From contig JBKQPR010000325.1 of NCBI GenBank assembly GCA_052144935.1, positions 13,687 through 77,686 on the forward strand: a DNA stretch of 64,000 nucleotides. The letters run 5' to 3'. This DNA is from JOPF133 sp052144935. Lineage in GTDB: Bacteria; Acidobacteriota; Terriglobia; Bryobacterales; Bryobacteraceae. Each line of letters opens with the position of its first letter. Within the stretch, counting starts at the first letter, position 1. The position numbers and the translations under genes are program-made. Of this stretch, positions 50,827 to 59,940 are shown in pieces. Under the pieces are notes generated by a model that was not told the DNA's origin, did not search any database, and saw nothing but the letters and a program-made list of their open reading frames with translations.

Positions 50827-51857
50827 TGTTTCTCTCCGGGTGAACTTGAAGTCTGCGGTTTGTCCGCATCCGCGTGCGAATCTTCCAATGGCCCGACCCA
50901 TAGCCGGATAAACCCGGCCTTCAAACGCTCCCAACGCGTTTCCGCCGGTTTCGCGTCGATCGCCGCCGGTTTCCCGTCCAAACGGGACACCAATTCCAGA
51001 TTATGCAACGCCGCCGGATTACTCTTATTATAGCTGAGCGCGATCTCCAGCTCCTTGCGCGCCCGCGCATAATCCTTCTTCTCGATCCAGACCGCCGCCA
51101 GATTGTTGTGCGCGGTGGCTTCGTCCGAGGCCGTCTTCCAATTCGCCACCGCCTCGGCCGCATTAAGGTTGGCCAGCGCCAACCCCAGGTTATTGCGCGC
51201 CACTTGCGAGCCGGGGTTCAGCCGCAACGCCTCGCGGAACTCCGCGGCAGCCTCGTCGTATTTCTTCTGCATCAGCAGGTTGTAGCCGAGATTGTTGTGC
51301 AGGGCCCAGGGGGCACCCCAGAGGGCGCCCCCCGATCCCGGCTCTAGCGCCAGGGCCTGGCGGTGGTGGGGCTCCCCTTGGGCCCATTCGCCCGATTCGT
51401 CGCGCAGAATGCCCAGCCAGGAGTGGTACTCCGCGGGCGCTTGCGGATGGCCGGCCAGGTAAGCTTCCACCACCTCGATGGCCTCCCCGCGCCGGTTCAC
51501 ATCGTGCAGCGCATGCACCAGCGCCAAACGCGCCTCGCTCGATTCGGGAAAGCGCGCTACCGCCAGGCGGCAAATCTCCAGCGCCACCTCCTTGTAGCCC
51601 CTCTCGCGATAGGCCTTGGCTAATTCCAGGCGGGCCGGGATGTTGGAGGGATCCCCCTCCACTCGCTCGCGCAGCACGCGCAGATCGTAATCGCCATCGC
51701 CCGCGTCCGTGGCGTTCTGGATCTGCCGGTCCCACACGGTCTTCGGAGCAGCCGCTGGGGCGCCCACTGGGCCCTGGGCGGCCACAGTGCCTGGGCCCTG
51801 CCGTACGCAGCCCGCTGCCACCAGCACAACCGCCACCACTGCTATTCGTAACCGCAT
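50823..51857 (-). CDS. TadD-like TPR lipoprotein
   Basis: A 344-residue protein. Lipoprotein signal MRLRIAVVAVVLVAAGC (lipobox VAAG-C). TPR-like repeats: ARLELAKAYRERGYKEVALEICRLA, ARLALVHALHDVNRRGEAIEVVE, ALHNNLGYNLLMQKKYDEAAAEFREAL, ARNNLGLALANLNAAEAV and AHNNLAAVWIEKKDYARARKELEIAL. This matches TadD, a pilotin-type assembly lipoprotein of the Tad system. An upstream start at 51983 would lose the lipobox, so the ATG at 51857 is chosen. It precedes and overlaps the Flp pilin gene. Confidence 0.88.
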   Translation of the reverse strand: MRLRIAVVAVVLVAAGCVRQGPGTVAAQGPVGAPAAAPKTVWDRQIQNATDAGDGDYDLRVLRERVEGDPSNIPARLELAKAYRERGYKEVALEICRLAVARFPESSEARLALVHALHDVNRRGEAIEVVEAYLAGHPQAPAEYHSWLGILRDESGEWAQGEPHHRQALALEPGSGGALWGAPWALHNNLGYNLLMQKKYDEAAAEFREALRLNPGSQVARNNLGLALANLNAAEAVANWKTASDEATAHNNLAAVWIEKKDYARARKELEIALSYNKSNPAALHNLELVSRLDGKPAAIDAKPAETRWERLKAGFIRLWVGPLEDSHADADKPQTSSSPGEKQ

Positions 51858-51868
51858 CCAATACCAAG

Positions 51869-52222
51869 TCAATCGCGTTTCTGAATCGCCAATTCGTCGC
51901 CCGGCCTGGTTCCGGTGCGCGCCGCGGTCCCCGCCGGCAGCTCCAAAACCGACCTCGCACTCAGACAGGCCGAGAGCCGCCACGGACCCACGGCGTGGCG
52001 CACTTTGCGGACCTTCCGGTGCTTATCCAAGTACACTAAGTCGATGGGGAACTTCATGAAGAACGTGTGAACCGATGGGCAAGGAATAATCCACAGGCCC
52101 TCCCCGGGTTCCAATCGTGTATGCTTCAATAGCCCGGTCCGCCGCTTCGCGCCGGTATCCGCCACATCAGCGGCTTCCGCCAAAACGGTTTCGCGGGTCT
52201 GATTCCGCACATGTACTTTCAA
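51869..52222 (-). CDS. DUF192 family protein
   Basis: A 117-residue protein with the DUF192 signatures TGLLKHTRLEPGEGLWIIPC, VHTFFMKFPIDLVYLDKHRKV and LELPAGTAARTGTRPGDEL. DUF192 proteins are small beta-barrel-like proteins of unknown biochemical role; some lie next to secretion genes. The start is TTG at 52220-52222. It lies 11 bp before the TadD-like gene and is the first gene of the tad operon here. No signal peptide is visible. Confidence 0.9.
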   Translation of the reverse strand: MKVHVRNQTRETVLAEAADVADTGAKRRTGLLKHTRLEPGEGLWIIPCPSVHTFFMKFPIDLVYLDKHRKVRKVRHAVGPWRLSACLSARSVLELPAGTAARTGTRPGDELAIQKRD

Positions 52223-52574
52223 TTTTGTTGACTATAACACGAGAGCGACCGGCGATGTTGCGAGAAACCCAATTTCTGGTACGATCGCGGCGTCCCGAAA
52301 GTCCGCGGCGAAAAGTTCCAGTTTTTTCAGCGGCAATCCACCTGTTTTTTGTGGCTTGACCACGCCGGCCGCCGACCCCAGCCAGGCCGAAGCGCCATCC
52401 TGCCACCGGGGCACCCGCAGCCCCGATCCGCAATCCAGCAAGTCCCGGACATTCTGTCTTCCTCGACTCCTGACTCCTAGCTCCCGGCTCCTGCTTCTAG
52501 AAACTTGTCGGCCCTCCGCGGGTTTGGTTGTACTATAAAGGAAATCCGCCGCGTCTTGGAGAAAAGAACCCTTG
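52223..52574. other. divergent intergenic region
   Basis: About 350 bp between the divergent tad operon and YVTN-propeller genes. It contains a short CCAC-ctgttttttG-TGG hairpin-like stretch (52340-52356) and a TACTATAAAGG-like AT-rich block at 52531-52541, possibly the -10 region of the rightward gene. I see no gene. Confidence 0.45.
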
Positions 52575-55574
52575 GTGAGCTCCTGGTGTGCAATACGTCT
52601 TCGTGGGCGCGCGCCTCTGGCCTGTCTGGCGCCGTTACTCTTAGCCCTCTGGCTCTTGGGATCGATTCCGGCGCAGGCGCAAACGGCCGTCGGGTCCACC
52701 TTCGGCGACGTCGTCTCGCTGCAGGGCGGCACGCCCTCCGATGTGGTGCTGGATCAGCTCCGCCACGTCCTCTACCTGATCAATAACACGACCAGTCAAG
52801 TCCTTATCTTCGACTACACTACGGACCAGATCGTGGGCACCATCCCGGTGGGCAAGAGCCCCATCGCCGGAGCCATCTCCATGGATAGCGCGTGGCTATA
52901 TGTCACCAGCGGCGCCACCCCCACGCAGACCGCCAGCGGCTCGCCGCTACTCAATGTGATCGACCTGTCGCAGAACGCCGTCGTCGCCAGCGTGGTGCTG
53001 CCGTCCACTCCGCAGGGCGTGGAAGTCGGCGCCGATGGCCGCGCCCTGGTCAGCATGTTGGGCACCAGCGCGACCACCGGTGTGTTATCCATCTACGACC
53101 AAACCCAGAGTACCGGCCAGCAGCTTCAGTCCGTTACGGTTCCGGCGCTGCCCAGTGCGCCCGCTCCCCTGCCGCCCACCACCCTCACCCGTCCGGTCCG
53201 CACCTTCAGCGGCACTTTGAAGCGCACGCCCGATGGCTCTCACATCGTCGGCGTAATTACTCCGACCGCCAGCAGCACTTACATTTTCGTTTACGAAGTG
53301 GCCTCCGGGATCGTGCTGCAGAACCGCACCATCTCGGGAGCGTCGTCGGTGCTGTCGGTCTCTCCGGATGGTTCGCGCTTCATGGCCGGCATGACCATGT
53401 ACGACATCTCGACCCTGGCCATCGTCGCGCAGCAGAACAACGCCAACGCGCCTTTCACCTTCGCCAACGCTGTGAACACCACGCAGAACGTCGGCGGCAG
53501 CGTGTTTTCGCCCGACGGGACCGCCATTTACAGCGCCTTCAACACGGCCGCTAACACCACTCCCACGCCGCCGCCGCTGGCCTCCACGCTGCTGGTGGGC
53601 GACCCGGCCAATCTCGGCATCCTCCTGGGCATCAACCTGCCTGAGAGTATCGTGGCGAAGATGGTGATGCTCTCCGACGGCTCCCAGGCGTGGGCCCTCT
53701 CCGATTCCGGCATCATGCATCTTCCGCTGGGGAATCTCTACAGTTACCCGATCCTCTCGCCGGTCACCACCGACGTGTTTCTGACCTCCGACGATTGCAA
53801 CCGCGGAATCGCGTCCGGCACGCTACAGATCAACAACGCCGGCCAAGGCCGCTTGACCTTCTCGGTGGCCACCAACTCCAGTTCCGCGCTGGTCTACCAC
53901 CAGTCCAGCGGACTCGCGCCCGCCACCATCACCTTCACCCTGGAACCGGGCCGTTCCGGCGTCACGCGCTATCCCGGCACCAATCTTTGGACCGGCGCCG
54001 GCACCTCCGATGGTGCGCCCTTCAACGTCACGCTTTCGTCGGAGCAAGCCATCAACATCCCGCCGGTCATTCGCGTGTACATGAATTACCGCCAGTCCGA
54101 CCAGCGCGGCGTGATTTTCCCTCTTCCCACCACACCCAATAACAATCCCAATAACTCGGCCAGCACCGTCCTCAGCATCGGCACGCCCACCACCACCGGC
54201 AACGAGGGCCTGCAGGATATCGTGCTGGACGAAGCCCGCGACTTACTCTACATCACTAACTCCGGTTACAATCGCGTGGAAGTCTTCGACGTGGTCCAGC
54301 AGGTTTTCGACACCCCGATCCCGGTGGGCCAGCTTCCCCACGCCATGGCCATGAGCACCGATGGCAATACGTTGTACGTAGCCAACACCGGCGGTGAGTC
54401 CATCAGCATCATCGATTTGGATTCGCAGGAGGTGGTGGACAACGTCGTCTTTCCACCCATTCCGCGCAACGGCACGGCGGCCCTGATTTACCCGAAGACC
54501 ATAGCCATGGGCCTGTTCGGCTTGGAGATCGTGATGTCGGATGGGTCGCAATGGGAGGTGGTGAACGGCGATCAGGCCACTGTCCGCCCGGCCGATTCAA
54601 TAACTCCCGTGAAGTTTGCCGGCACCCCGAACTTCGGCATGATCGCCGCACCCGATAACAGCTATGTCCTGACGATCAACGGAAGCGGCACGGTATACCT
54701 GTATAACTCCTTGGACGACGCTTACCAGGATAGCCGCCTGCTCTATACCACCACCATCGAGGGTTATTACGGTCCGCTGGGCGCCGGCCCCGGTGGAGCG
54801 TATTTCCTCGCCGGCGGCGTGATCATGAACCCGTCCCTGACGGTGATCGGGGGCACGGCCAACCCCGGCTCCACGACAATCACTCCTGTGATCGGCCCCG
54901 GGGGAGGCGGCGGCGCCACAGTGGTCAACGTGGGGAACCGCAACGTCGCGGCGGTCGCGCCGCTGGGCAGCAATGCTTTCCTGCGGCTCACCACACCGGT
55001 ACGCCAGAGCATCACGACCGTCACCAACGACGATTCCCGCACCACCCTGGAACTGGTCAATCTGACCACCGGCGAGGACACGCTCGCCGGCGTAGTCCCG
55101 GAGAATCCGGTGGTGAGCGTGTTCGGCACCACTCGCTCGAACACCAACCCGCGCATGCTCGTGGCGGATTCCGCCGGCGCCAACGCTTACGCCCTCACAC
55201 TTTCCGGCCTGAGCGTGATTTCGCTGGCGCCCAGCGGCGCCAACACCCTGCCTACCATGGCGACGGGCCCCAAAGGGATTGTGAATGCGGCCGATGGCAC
55301 GCAGAACTTCGCGCCCGGCTCGTTCATCACCATCAACGGGACGAACCTGGCCGCGTCGGCCACCGCCAGCACGCTGCCCCCGCCCACGGTTCTGGGCGGC
55401 TCCTGCGTGACCTTCGGCGACGTCTCGATCCCCCTGCTGCAGACCTCCAGCGGCCAGATTCAGGCGCAGATTCCCACCACCCTGCAAGGGGGAACCCAGG
55501 TAGTGGAAGTACGCTCGCTAGCCACCGCGCAAGACAGCGCTCCGGTTCTGGTGACCGTGAAGAGCGCGAACTGA
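52575..55574 (+). CDS. secreted YVTN/NHL-type beta-propeller with Solibacter-type C-terminal domain
   Basis: A 999-residue exported protein (signal region CLAPLLLALWLLGSIPAQAQ). Two propeller halves: VVLDQLRHVLYLINNTTSQVLIFDYTTDQIVGTIPVGKSP ... LYVTSG, and IVLDEARDLLYITNSGYNRVEVFDVVQQVF ... MAMSTDGNTLYVANTGG. Between them is a bacterial Ig-like stretch. The C-terminus (IVNAADGTQNFAPGSFITINGTNLA ... SGQIQAQIPTTLQGGTQVVEV) is the IPT-like domain typical of Solibacterales. The start GTG 52575 or the TTG 3 bp earlier is used, as no ATG precedes the signal peptide. Ligand and role are unknown; surface display or adhesion is possible. Confidence 0.85.
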   Translation: MSSWCAIRLRGRAPLACLAPLLLALWLLGSIPAQAQTAVGSTFGDVVSLQGGTPSDVVLDQLRHVLYLINNTTSQVLIFDYTTDQIVGTIPVGKSPIAGAISMDSAWLYVTSGATPTQTASGSPLLNVIDLSQNAVVASVVLPSTPQGVEVGADGRALVSMLGTSATTGVLSIYDQTQSTGQQLQSVTVPALPSAPAPLPPTTLTRPVRTFSGTLKRTPDGSHIVGVITPTASSTYIFVYEVASGIVLQNRTISGASSVLSVSPDGSRFMAGMTMYDISTLAIVAQQNNANAPFTFANAVNTTQNVGGSVFSPDGTAIYSAFNTAANTTPTPPPLASTLLVGDPANLGILLGINLPESIVAKMVMLSDGSQAWALSDSGIMHLPLGNLYSYPILSPVTTDVFLTSDDCNRGIASGTLQINNAGQGRLTFSVATNSSSALVYHQSSGLAPATITFTLEPGRSGVTRYPGTNLWTGAGTSDGAPFNVTLSSEQAINIPPVIRVYMNYRQSDQRGVIFPLPTTPNNNPNNSASTVLSIGTPTTTGNEGLQDIVLDEARDLLYITNSGYNRVEVFDVVQQVFDTPIPVGQLPHAMAMSTDGNTLYVANTGGESISIIDLDSQEVVDNVVFPPIPRNGTAALIYPKTIAMGLFGLEIVMSDGSQWEVVNGDQATVRPADSITPVKFAGTPNFGMIAAPDNSYVLTINGSGTVYLYNSLDDAYQDSRLLYTTTIEGYYGPLGAGPGGAYFLAGGVIMNPSLTVIGGTANPGSTTITPVIGPGGGGGATVVNVGNRNVAAVAPLGSNAFLRLTTPVRQSITTVTNDDSRTTLELVNLTTGEDTLAGVVPENPVVSVFGTTRSNTNPRMLVADSAGANAYALTLSGLSVISLAPSGANTLPTMATGPKGIVNAADGTQNFAPGSFITINGTNLAASATASTLPPPTVLGGSCVTFGDVSIPLLQTSSGQIQAQIPTTLQGGTQVVEVRSLATAQDSAPVLVTVKSAN

Positions 55575-55884
55575 ACCCGACTCATACTCGGCGCGAATCC
55601 GGATCCCGGCGGTCTCATCGGAGGCCTCGGCAGTGTGATGTTGTGCCGTTGCGGGTACTGCTCTTTGTGAGGCCACGATCGGAGCCGCGAGCGTCAACCA
55701 GCGGTTTCGGAACACCGCCGAATCTCGCGGTCGGGGAACCAGGTAGTGGTGGAATACGCAAAGTTCGCGTTGCCGTTGGATCTCGAGGAAAGAGCGGCGG
55801 CGCCCGTGGCGTTTACCCTTGGCGGGACGAGGCGGCGGATCTCACTTCGAAACAAATTTCGCAACGCGACGGACTGTAATCCGC
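55575..55884. other. intergenic sequence with a possible copy of the propeller 3' end
   Basis: Most of this stretch has no coding character. Around 55733-55763 the sequence GGGGAACCAGGTAGTGGTGG...TACGC resembles the end of the propeller gene (GGGGAACCCAGGTAGTGGAAGTACGC near 55490), perhaps a decayed fragment. No other feature is seen. Confidence 0.4.
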
Positions 55885-56020
55885 TCTCCCGGCGTCCGGG
55901 TCATTCGCGAACGAACCAGCCTTTCGCAGTCGGAGTTCGCGCGGTTGATCGGCGTAAGCGTCAAGACCCTTCAAAACTGGGAACAGCATCGGCGACGCCC
56001 TACCGGACCGGCAGCCGTTG
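55885..56020 (+). pseudogene. XRE-type HTH (HigA-like antitoxin) remnant
   Basis: The frame encodes VRVIRERTSLSQSEFARLIG, VSVKTLQNWEQHRRRPTGPAAV, a helix-turn-helix core typical of HigA/XRE antitoxins. Beyond GPA the usual short helical tail is replaced by an Ala-rich and then unrelated sequence. No convincing start or ribosome site lies upstream and no toxin gene is adjacent. Probably a decayed antitoxin; a short functional protein cannot be excluded. Confidence 0.6.
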
Positions 56021-56135
56021 CCGCGGCGGCCGTCTCCCACCGCCAGACGGGTGGTAGGCCCCGCATAGCCCGGCATCGCCCGAAGCTGCGCCCGTCCCAG
56101 TCCCCTTTTGGCCTTACAATGGAATTGCCCACCTC

Positions 56136-56675
56136 ATGCAACCAAAGATCCGCTCCACTACGGTGATCTGCGTCCGCCGCGACAACAAAGTGGTCATGGC
56201 CGGCGACGGACAGGTCACCCTCGGCCAGGAAGTGCTGAAATCGTCCGCGCACAAACTGCGGCGCCTCTACAACGACAAAATCCTGGCCGGTTTCGCCGGT
56301 TCCACGGCCGACGCCTTCGCGCTCTTCTCGCGCTTCGAATCCAAGCTCGAACAGTTCAACGGCAACCTCTCCCGCTCGGTGGTCGAGCTGGCCAAGGACT
56401 GGCGCACCGACCGCATCCTGCGCCATCTAGAGGCCCTCCTGCTGGTCGCCGATCTCAAGAACACCTACATGGTCAGCGGCAACGGCGACGTCATCGAGCC
56501 GGATGAAGGCGTTTCCGCCATCGGCTCCGGCGGCCCCTTCGCCACGGCCGCGGCCACCGCGCTGATCCGCAACACCCGGCTCTCCGCCCGCCGCATCGTC
56601 GAAGAGGCCATGGCCATCGCCGGCAAAATCTGCATCTACACGAACGACAATGTCACCTACGAGGAGCTCGAATAG
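56136..56675 (+). CDS. hslV: ATP-dependent protease subunit HslV
   Basis: A 179-residue HslV. Near the N-terminus STTVICVRRDNKVVMAGDGQVTLG contains the catalytic threonine expected after propeptide removal (T8 or T9; the extra leading residues MQPKIRS would be removed). The rest has LLNDK-like KILAGFAGSTADAFALFSRFE, SAIGSGGPFATAAATAL and an end ICIYTNDNVTYEEL. It is the proteolytic ring of HslVU and overlaps its own operon partner by only 2 bp of spacing. Upstream remnants do not affect the start. Confidence 0.95.
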   Translation: MQPKIRSTTVICVRRDNKVVMAGDGQVTLGQEVLKSSAHKLRRLYNDKILAGFAGSTADAFALFSRFESKLEQFNGNLSRSVVELAKDWRTDRILRHLEALLLVADLKNTYMVSGNGDVIEPDEGVSAIGSGGPFATAAATALIRNTRLSARRIVEEAMAIAGKICIYTNDNVTYEELE

Positions 56676-56677
56676 CC

Positions 56678-58036
56678 ATGGTCATCTACCTGCCAGGCCA
56701 ATCCGTCGATGAGGAGCCGCTCCTCGATGAGCTGACTCCCCGCGAAATCGTGCGCGAGCTGGATAAGCACGTGGTTGGCCAGGCCGAGGCCAAACGGGCC
56801 GTCGCCATCGCCCTCCGCAACCGCATCCGCCGCCAGAAACTAGCCCCCGAAATGGCCGAAGAGGTGATGCCCAAAAACATCCTCATGATCGGCCCCACCG
56901 GCGTCGGTAAGACCGAGCTCGCCCGCCGCCTGGCCCGCCTCGCCAATTCGCCTTTTCTGAAAGTCGAAGCCAGCAAGTTCACCGAAGTCGGCTACGTCGG
57001 CCGCGACGTCGATTCCATGATCCGCGACCTCGTGGATATCGCTATCGACATGGTCCGCGAAGAGCGCCTCGACGAAGTCGCCGACCGCGCCGAGCTGAAT
57101 GCCGAGGACCGCCTGCTCGACCTCCTCATGCCCCCGCAACCGGAACCCTCCGAGACCATCGAGCGCACCCGCGAAAAACTGCGCGAGCGTCTCCGCGAGG
57201 GCAAGCTCGACGAGCGCCTGGTCGAGATCGACGTCAAGGACCGCGGCCCTACGTTCGAAATCGCCACCAACGCCGGCATCGAGGAGATGGGCATCAACCT
57301 CAAGGACATGCTGCCCAACCTGTTCGGCCAGAAGACCCGCCGCCGCAAGATGCGCGTCGCCGAGGCCCTTGACTACCTCGTCCAGGAAGAGGAGCAGAAG
57401 CTCATCGACATGGAACAGGTGACGCGCGTGGCTCTGGAGCGAGTCGAATCCAGCGGCATCATCTTCCTCGACGAAATCGACAAGATCGCCGGCCGCGAAT
57501 CCGGCCATGGCCCCGATGTCAGCCGCGAAGGCGTGCAGCGCGACATCCTGCCCATCGTCGAGGGCACCACCGTCAATACCCGCTACGGTTTCGTGCGCAC
57601 CGATCACATTCTGTTCATCGCCGCCGGCGCATTCCACGTATCCAAGCCCAGCGACCTGATCCCCGAGCTGCAGGGCCGCTTTCCCATCCGCGTCGAGTTG
57701 AAGTCCCTGACGGTGGAGGATTTCATCCGCATCCTCAAGGAACCCAAGAACGCCCTGGCCAAGCAATACACCGCGCTCCTCGAAACCGAGGGCATCAAGC
57801 TGCTGCTGACCGACGATGCCCTGGAAGAAGTGGCCCGCTTCGCCGCCCAGGTCAACGAGAGCAGCGAGAACATCGGCGCGCGCCGTCTCCACACGATCAT
57901 GGAAAAACTGCTGGAGGACGTCTCCTTCGAAGGCCCCGACCTGAAAAAGAAGACCGTCAAAGTGGACGCCGCCTACGTCCGCAAGCAGCTCGCCGACATC
58001 GTCAAGGATCAGGACTTGAGCCGGTATATTTTATAG
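56678..58036 (+). CDS. hslU: ATP-dependent unfoldase subunit HslU
   Basis: A 452-residue AAA+ protein. Motifs: LTPREIVRELDKHVVGQAEAK, Walker A GPTGVGKTELARRLA (K78), SKFTEVGYVGRDVDSMIRDLV, Walker B GIIFLDEIDKIAGRE, then sensor-1 and SENIGARRLHTIMEKLLEDVSFE near the end. The C-terminal DLSRYIL matches the HslU tail that docks into HslV. It lies 2 bp after hslV, one operon. Confidence 0.96.
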   Translation: MVIYLPGQSVDEEPLLDELTPREIVRELDKHVVGQAEAKRAVAIALRNRIRRQKLAPEMAEEVMPKNILMIGPTGVGKTELARRLARLANSPFLKVEASKFTEVGYVGRDVDSMIRDLVDIAIDMVREERLDEVADRAELNAEDRLLDLLMPPQPEPSETIERTREKLRERLREGKLDERLVEIDVKDRGPTFEIATNAGIEEMGINLKDMLPNLFGQKTRRRKMRVAEALDYLVQEEEQKLIDMEQVTRVALERVESSGIIFLDEIDKIAGRESGHGPDVSREGVQRDILPIVEGTTVNTRYGFVRTDHILFIAAGAFHVSKPSDLIPELQGRFPIRVELKSLTVEDFIRILKEPKNALAKQYTALLETEGIKLLLTDDALEEVARFAAQVNESSENIGARRLHTIMEKLLEDVSFEGPDLKKKTVKVDAAYVRKQLADIVKDQDLSRYIL

Positions 58037-58051
58037 CGAAGCGAGTCCGAA

Positions 58052-58651
58052 TTACCCGATCGAAAAACGGAGCTTCGATTCCTCAATACGCCGTCGAATT
58101 GCGGCCAAACGCTCCACCATTTCTGCGCGCTCAGACTGCTCCGCATCGGTAGCGGAAATAAGCTGATCGAGCAGTTGCGTGACACCGGTTAGATACGGCA
58201 AGTCTCTACGAGCTTGGGATCGTAGACGCCGCCACCGTTGTAGTTCGTTGCGATCGAGGCGGATGTGGCGATTAGAATAGATTCCGCAGGAAGTCAGCCC
58301 GTCAAGCATCCCGTCTTCACGCTCGCGGAGATGATGTACGTACGGATCTTTTTCGCATGGGTCCGCGAAACACGCGCCGCGAGAGGCTTGATCGTCGGAC
58401 GGCCAAGTCTCCCACTTGTGTCCATTACACTTTCGGCACACGTAATATAGGTTGCTGTAAACGCAGATCAAATCCGGGAACTTGCTCCTCGGTCTGAAAT
58501 GGTCGACTTCAAACGCCTCCTCGCCACCCATATACTCTTCCGTACGCTCACAGTACGCACATCGCGCCAGGAAATCTCTGCGCAGAAATATCCTATATCC
58601 TTGATAATTAGAACAATACGGAGGAGATTCGCGGCGGCAGAAGAATGCCAT
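58052..58651 (-). CDS. HNH endonuclease domain protein
   Basis: A 199-residue protein with an HNH core: CAYCERTEEYMGGEEAFEVD, VDHFRPRSKFPDL, then the second Cys pair in YYVCRKCNGHKW. The two CxxC motifs bind zinc and the His of VDHF is catalytic. An Arg-rich helical C-terminus (RRLRSQARRDLPYLTG ... RLAAIRRRIEESKL) may bind DNA. Third gene of a tight three-gene operon of lower GC than its surroundings, which suggests recent transfer. HNH nucleases with unknown partners occur in defence systems; that role here is inference. Confidence 0.85.
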   Translation of the reverse strand: MAFFCRRESPPYCSNYQGYRIFLRRDFLARCAYCERTEEYMGGEEAFEVDHFRPRSKFPDLICVYSNLYYVCRKCNGHKWETWPSDDQASRGACFADPCEKDPYVHHLREREDGMLDGLTSCGIYSNRHIRLDRNELQRWRRLRSQARRDLPYLTGVTQLLDQLISATDAEQSERAEMVERLAAIRRRIEESKLRFSIG

Positions 58652-58677
58652 TCTACACTATTGCACCGGTCGTCGGG

Positions 58678-59088
58678 TTACCTTCTGAGCCTGCCGAGTA
58701 AGCCTTCGATTGAATCCAAAAGCTCAGTCCGCTCAAGCTCCCACTTGCGGTCCATCCCTTCGATCTCGGAATCTTTGTCCTCGGCGTCGAGACGGACCTC
58801 AATACGCTCCAACTCGAAGCGCTCCAGCGCCGTCAGCTCGCCTCCGAGGCTCTTATCGACGAGGTCATGGTACCTCTGTCGAACCTCGCCATCAGCCATC
58901 GAGGCCAGCCTGGAGGCCACTGCCAATACTTGGCTTGTGTTCGCCTCAAAAGCGGTGGCCGGCGCCTTTCTTCGCCGCGCGGGCGTGTGTTTGCCAGGGC
59001 CCGCCAAGGCACTGGCTCGGGGTGAGCACTGCCGTTCCGCACCCACCATGTACTTGTCACTACGATAGAAGCCCTTGCCCCTCAGCAT
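58678..59088 (-). CDS. unknown 136-aa protein of the HNH operon
   Basis: A 136-residue protein with a basic, Pro/Ala-rich N-terminus (AGPGKHTPARRRKAPA) and a helical, acidic C-terminal half (ALERFELERIEVRLDAEDKDSEIEG, KWELERTELLDSIEGLLGRLRR) that looks coiled-coil forming. I do not recognise a family. It starts 1 bp after the stop of the 237-aa gene and ends 26 bp before the HNH gene, so it is certainly co-transcribed. It could act as an adaptor between the other two. Confidence 0.7.
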   Translation of the reverse strand: MLRGKGFYRSDKYMVGAERQCSPRASALAGPGKHTPARRRKAPATAFEANTSQVLAVASRLASMADGEVRQRYHDLVDKSLGGELTALERFELERIEVRLDAEDKDSEIEGMDRKWELERTELLDSIEGLLGRLRR

Positions 59089-59089
59089 A

Positions 59090-59803
59090 TCATTTAGCCC
59101 CTTTACGCTCTCCAGCTTCCGGGATAGTCGTTGTTGTACATCTCTTAAACGTCTGTAGCTGGTCGTAGGCGCGTGTCATACTCCTTAGCAAACCATCGAA
59201 CATATCCTCGTCCATCTGGATGGCGATGCGCTGCTTCGTCCCATTGGTGTCCGATGCTTGGATCTCCATTGTAGCTAGGTAAACGATCCCGAGAAACCTG
59301 TCATAGGATCCCTCGTTGCTGTCGCCATCGTAATAATAGGAGGCGTCGCCTCCGAAGACCGGCCTAGCGTTCCAAACGATATTGACATCATCTATGGTCG
59401 GCAGCCCTGCAACCCGTTCGAGTCCTTTTCGGCCATCCACCCAAGCTCGTTCTTTGACGGATGAGATCTGGCCCAGGGCACCCAGAAGAATCGTTATCTG
59501 TTGTGCGTCGAATCCCAGCAGCAACAGGTCCCTTTCGATATCGGAGAGTTCGAGTTCACGACGTTGCCAATCGGAGAGCAGATTTCTGATTACACCCGCA
59601 GTTTGCCTGAATTGCTCTGGCAACAGCGTGCTCGCCGCGATGACGGGCGGCAAATGCGGCTCATACAGATCGTAGCTGCGGGCAGAGAGAAACCATTCGG
59701 CGATTGCGTTTCGTTGCTCGTCGCTCAGGCCGCAAAACGCCGCCAAATCCTCTTTGAAATCGTCGGGTGGCTGCCGTCCAGCCCCGAAAATCTTGTATTC
59801 CAC
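59090..59803 (-). CDS. unknown 237-aa protein, first gene of the HNH operon
   Basis: A 237-residue protein. The N-terminal ~130 residues are helical (DDFKEDLAAFCGLSDEQRNA, RNLLSDWQRRELELSDIERD, ITILLGALGQISSVKERAW). The C-terminal part has beta strands followed by an amphipathic helix (YDRFLGIVYLATMEIQASDT, RIAIQMDEDMFDGLLRSMTRAYDQLQTF). This two-part layout resembles HN-plus-COMM-like folds only in outline; I do not assign a family. No signal peptide or catalytic motif is seen. It leads the operon with the 136-aa protein and the HNH nuclease. Confidence 0.7.
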   Translation of the reverse strand: MEYKIFGAGRQPPDDFKEDLAAFCGLSDEQRNAIAEWFLSARSYDLYEPHLPPVIAASTLLPEQFRQTAGVIRNLLSDWQRRELELSDIERDLLLLGFDAQQITILLGALGQISSVKERAWVDGRKGLERVAGLPTIDDVNIVWNARPVFGGDASYYYDGDSNEGSYDRFLGIVYLATMEIQASDTNGTKQRIAIQMDEDMFDGLLRSMTRAYDQLQTFKRCTTTTIPEAGERKGAK

Positions 59804-59940
59804 AGGTCCTCCTATCCCCCAGCCCCTTCCATCATAAGCCTTTCACCCCACACTCGCGGCCACGCGACCTGCTCCGGCCGAGCCGCGGGGGCCCCTTGGC
59901 ACGCGCCGGCAGCGCGGCCCATGCCTCGGCCGAAGAATTC

